Assembly: GCF_003062295.1 (NCBI RefSeq)
Contig: NZ_PYCN01000026.1
Span: forward strand, 34,444 to 98,443
Direction: 5' to 3'
From: Bradyrhizobium algeriense
GTDB lineage: Bacteria > Pseudomonadota > Alphaproteobacteria > Rhizobiales > Xanthobacteraceae
DNA: 64,000 nucleotides
The position numbers and the translations under genes are program-made. Shown one piece after another: positions 61,888 through 64,000 of this stretch. Below the pieces are notes generated by a model. That model saw nothing but the letters and a program-made list of their open reading frames with translations, made no database searches and was not told where the DNA came from. Each line of letters begins with the position of its first letter. Position 1 is the first letter of the stretch.

Positions 61888-62883
61888 TCAGGCAAGCCCG
61901 GACGTGATGCCGAGCCGGTGCAACAAACTCGCGTCGCGGTCGCGCTGCGGGTTCTTGGTGGTCAACAGTACATCGCCGATAAAGATCGAATTTGCGCCGG
62001 CCAAAAAGCACAGCGCCTGCAGTTCGTCGGTCATGTACTGCCGTCCTGCGGATAACCGCACCACGCTCTTCGGCATCATGATTCGGGCCGTCGCTATCAG
62101 GCGCACCAGCGCGATCGGATTGGGGCGCTCCGCGGTGTCATAGACCGGTACGCCCGTGACCTCGTTCCATAGATTGATTGGCACGCTTTGCGGATGGCTC
62201 GGCAGATTGGCGAGCAGGACGAGCATGCCGAGCCGGTCCTCGAGGCGCTCGCCCATGCCGATAATGCCGCCACTGCACACCTTGATGCCGGCATCGCGGA
62301 CGTGCGCAAGTGTGTCGACGCGGTCCTGCAGGGTGCGGGTGGTGATGATTTTGTCGTAGAACTCCGGCGAGGTGTCAACGTTGTGATTGTAGAAGTCGAG
62401 ACCGGCCTCAGAGAGCCGTGCGGCCTGCTTAGGCGTCAGCATGCCGAGCGTGACGCAGGTTTCCATGCCAAGCCCTTTAACCGCGGTGACCATGTCGCAG
62501 ACCTGATCGAGATCGCGATCTTTTGGACCGCGCCAGGCGGCGGCCATGCAGAAGCGAGTCGCGCCGGCATCCTTGGCGCGCTGCGCAGTGGCGACCACAT
62601 CGGCGCGATCCATCAGGCGGGTGGCTTTCAGGCTGGTGTCGTAGTGCGCGCTCTGCGCGCAGTAGCCGCAGTCTTCCGGACAACCGCCGGTCTTGATGCT
62701 GAGCAGGCTTGCTGTTTCGACGCGGTTTGGATCGAAGTTATCGCGATGAATGCTCTGCGCCTGAAACATCAGGTCGGCAAACGGCAGGCCATAAAGCGCG
62801 CCGGCCTCGGCTCGCTCCCAGTCACTTCGGACCGGCACGCCGTTGCCCCTGTCATTCCCTTCTACTCCCACGACAGCAACCAT
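61888..62883 (-). CDS. bioB: Biotin synthase BioB
   Basis: Radical SAM enzyme inserting sulfur into dethiobiotin. The SAM cluster site is GGCPEDCGYCAQS (CxxxCxxC), with FCMAAAWRGPKDRDLD, VCSGGIIGMGE and YNHNVDTSPEFY following, and the 2Fe-2S arginine/cysteine set is present. The start is the ATG at 62883 with GGGAAGG about eight bases upstream; the frame opens 37 codons earlier across the operator. The length is 331 aa. First gene of bioB-panD-F-D-A. Confidence 0.95.
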   Translation of the reverse strand: MVAVVGVEGNDRGNGVPVRSDWERAEAGALYGLPFADLMFQAQSIHRDNFDPNRVETASLLSIKTGGCPEDCGYCAQSAHYDTSLKATRLMDRADVVATAQRAKDAGATRFCMAAAWRGPKDRDLDQVCDMVTAVKGLGMETCVTLGMLTPKQAARLSEAGLDFYNHNVDTSPEFYDKIITTRTLQDRVDTLAHVRDAGIKVCSGGIIGMGERLEDRLGMLVLLANLPSHPQSVPINLWNEVTGVPVYDTAERPNPIALVRLIATARIMMPKSVVRLSAGRQYMTDELQALCFLAGANSIFIGDVLLTTKNPQRDRDASLLHRLGITSGLA

Positions 62884-62904
62884 ATAACTTGCCTTCCCAA
62901 GTTT

Positions 62905-62914
62905 TAATAGATAA
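62905..62914 (-). promoter_or_regulatory. Candidate BioR operator at the bioB promoter
   Basis: TAATAGATAA differs by one base from the alphaproteobacterial BioR site TTATAGATAA (TTATMKATAA). It lies 21 bases before the bioB start, so bound BioR would block the start of transcription or elongation. The flanks are AT-rich. Confidence 0.6.
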
Positions 62915-63097
62915 GGACGTCGATTATTTATTATGTGTGCCCGTCCGTTGGGCCCTTCTATGCGTTCTCCAAGACGAACATAAAGATGTGTCAACGCTCA
63001 AAGGCCCCGGAAATCTGCCCGGATTGCAGAAAATCTGCAAAAAGAGGCCATTCTCGATTGCTACGGCCGAGTCGTCGCGCACGGCCGGCGCATAATT

Positions 63098-63107
63098 TGA
63101 TAGATAA
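63098..63107 (+). promoter_or_regulatory. Candidate BioR operator at the bioR promoter
   Basis: TGATAGATAA, one base from TTATAGATAA, embedded in the near-palindrome ATAGATAATCTAT and ending four bases before the bioR ATG. CATAAT at 63091 is a good -10 element, so the operator covers the transcription start and the leader is very short. Autorepression is likely. Confidence 0.6.
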
Positions 63108-63110
63108 TCT

Positions 63111-63746
63111 ATGACGGACGACGAGAACACGACGATGGCGGGTCGCATTGCAGCGGCAATCGCTGCGCGCATTGTCAGCGGCGCGCTGCAACCAGACGCC
63201 CCACTCCGGCAGGATCATGTCGCGCGAGAATTCAACTCCAGCCACGTCCCGGTGCGCGAGGCGTTTCGGCAACTTCAGGCCCAACAGCTTGTCGTCGGCG
63301 TGCCCCGTCGCGGTATGCGGGTTGCTCCGCTCGATACCAATTCGGTGAAGGAGATCGCCGAGATGCGTGCCGCGCTCGAAGTGGTCGCGTTGCGCAATGC
63401 GGCGCCAAAGCTCACCTCTAGACATTTGGCACGGATCGAGCTTGCCCTGATTGAAGGAGACAATGCCCAAACGATTCAGGACTTTGAAATGGCCAACCGC
63501 GCCTTTCACCACGCGCTGGTGGCGCCCTGCGCGATGCCGCGCCTGCTCGCGAGCCTCGACGGACTACAGCTTGCAAATTCACGAGTCGTGTTCGCGGTGG
63601 CGCGCAGTAGCGGCTGGCGACCGCGGTCCAATCAGGATCACCGCCTGATTCTGCAAGCCCTGCGAGCGCGCAACACCGACCAGGCCTGTAGTCTGCTCGC
63701 GCGCCACATTCAAACGATTGAGCGCCTCGCCCTTCCCGCGTCCTGA
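63111..63746 (+). CDS. bioR: GntR-family transcriptional regulator, probable BioR
   Basis: 211 aa with an N-terminal winged helix-turn-helix (MAGRIAAAIAARIVSGALQPDAPLRQDHVAREFNSSHVPVREAFRQLQAQQL in parts; the core is VPVREAFRQL) and a C-terminal FCD-type ligand domain (EIAEMRAALEVVALRNAAP, FHHALVAPCAMPRLL, DHRLILQALRARN). The FCD metal-binding residues D/H are partly visible. Divergent from bioB with matching operators on both sides, which is how BioR, the alphaproteobacterial biotin repressor, is arranged. The ATG has no Shine-Dalgarno, so translation may start near the 5' end of the message or at the ATG at 63135. Confidence 0.88.
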   Translation: MTDDENTTMAGRIAAAIAARIVSGALQPDAPLRQDHVAREFNSSHVPVREAFRQLQAQQLVVGVPRRGMRVAPLDTNSVKEIAEMRAALEVVALRNAAPKLTSRHLARIELALIEGDNAQTIQDFEMANRAFHHALVAPCAMPRLLASLDGLQLANSRVVFAVARSSGWRPRSNQDHRLILQALRARNTDQACSLLARHIQTIERLALPAS

Positions 63747-63904
63747 CCAGGAATGAGATCTGGCGAGTTGCGTTGCCGACCGCGGGCGAAGCGCAAGAGG
63801 GTCAAACCTTCGACCGTCTTGCCGCGCGAGGCGGCTTGCGGCCGCCCGCCGTTGCAGCGGGCTCGTTCCTAAGCTAGATTAGCGTTTTCTTGGTTCGAAT
63901 CATA

Positions 63905-64000
63905 TCAGGCGGCGTCGGCGAGTTTGTAGGTCCACGTGTGGATGACCGGATGGCGATTGACGTCGTCGATACCGGCCATGATGCGCTCCTTGAGTTCGTG
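63905..64000 (-). mobile_element. IS630-family transposase, C-terminal end (partial)
   Basis: Leftward coding end entering from the right edge: HELKERIMAGIDDVNRHPVI then HTWTYKLADAA and stop. ELKERI.AGI..VN..P.....W..... is typical of the end of IS630/DDE transposases. Its upstream part lies beyond the window, so activity cannot be judged. The element's end should be close to 63.85-63.90 kb, but no inverted repeat could be set. Confidence 0.75.

Noticed and set aside
63891..63901. GGTTCGAATC as a tRNA T-loop
   Set aside because: No acceptor stem, anticodon arm or D arm around it; it adjoins an IS630 end.

Overview
The window looks like a chromosomal or symbiosis-island segment of a Bradyrhizobium-type alphaproteobacterium (Nitrobacteraceae). 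The grounds are a high-GC coding style, an uptake hydrogenase (hup) cluster, the complete fixNOQP-fixGHIS plus fixLJ/fixK2 oxygen-response system, a match to the rhizobial nod box, FixK (anaerobox) operators, a BioR-regulated biotin operon and an IS630-type transposase end. FixL keeps the Bradyrhizobium residue numbering exactly (H200, R206, H214, R220, H291).

Layout, left to right. (1) 1-4.4 kb: hupSLCD and the start of hupF, reading leftward from a sigma54-type promoter. (2) 4.8-8.4 kb: an unusual leftward operon of a HemN-like radical SAM enzyme, a 403-aa protein that I can only tentatively liken to heme-dependent IDO/PrnB-type oxygenases, and a GNAT acetyltransferase, with a perfect FixK/FNR box upstream. 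(3) 9.1-32.1 kb: a near-complete aerobic cobalamin pathway (cobT, cobF, cbiM, cobA, cobB, cobM, cobE, cobL, cobK, cobJ, cobI, cobH, cobG, cobN, cobW, DUF1636, cobO, cobQ, cobD, cbiB, cobU, cobS, bluB). Two cobalamin riboswitches control the cbiM and the DUF1636-cobW-cobN operons. cobA carries a frameshift. (4) 32.1-34.5 kb: a gene-poor stretch holding a GA microsatellite, a leftward nod box that feeds a ~400-nt terminated unit without a recognisable gene, and a strong rightward terminator. (5) 34.5-50.8 kb: the microaerobic block. It has a frameshifted hemN, a DUF6455 gene, the leftward fixN-O-Q-P-G-H-I-S cluster for the high-affinity cbb3 oxidase, a small membrane protein, an FnrN-type regulator, a CBS-domain gene, then rightward fixL-fixJ-response regulator-fixK2. 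Five FixK-type boxes tie this block together. (6) 51-58.3 kb: cspA, a small FlbD-like protein, and a graveyard of decayed housekeeping genes (metE behind an apparently intact third cobalamin riboswitch, prpB, panB, a LysR regulator) mixed with very small ORFs. (7) 58.3-63.8 kb: the bioB-panD-bioF-bioD-bioA operon facing a divergent GntR regulator (BioR) with near-consensus BioR sites at both promoters, then the end of an IS630-family transposase.

How it works together: FixL senses oxygen and phosphorylates FixJ, which should activate fixK2. FixK2 and/or the FnrN-like protein should then act at the anaeroboxes upstream of fixN, the small membrane protein, fnrN itself, the DUF6455 gene, the stand-alone receiver gene and, unexpectedly, the radical SAM operon. 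The hydrogenase recycles H2 released by nitrogenase into the respiratory chain that ends in the cbb3 oxidase. The B12 pathway supports B12-dependent enzymes; loss of the B12-independent methionine synthase metE fits dependence on B12-dependent MetH, which is not in this window. Family assignments come from reading motifs by eye; no database search was possible.
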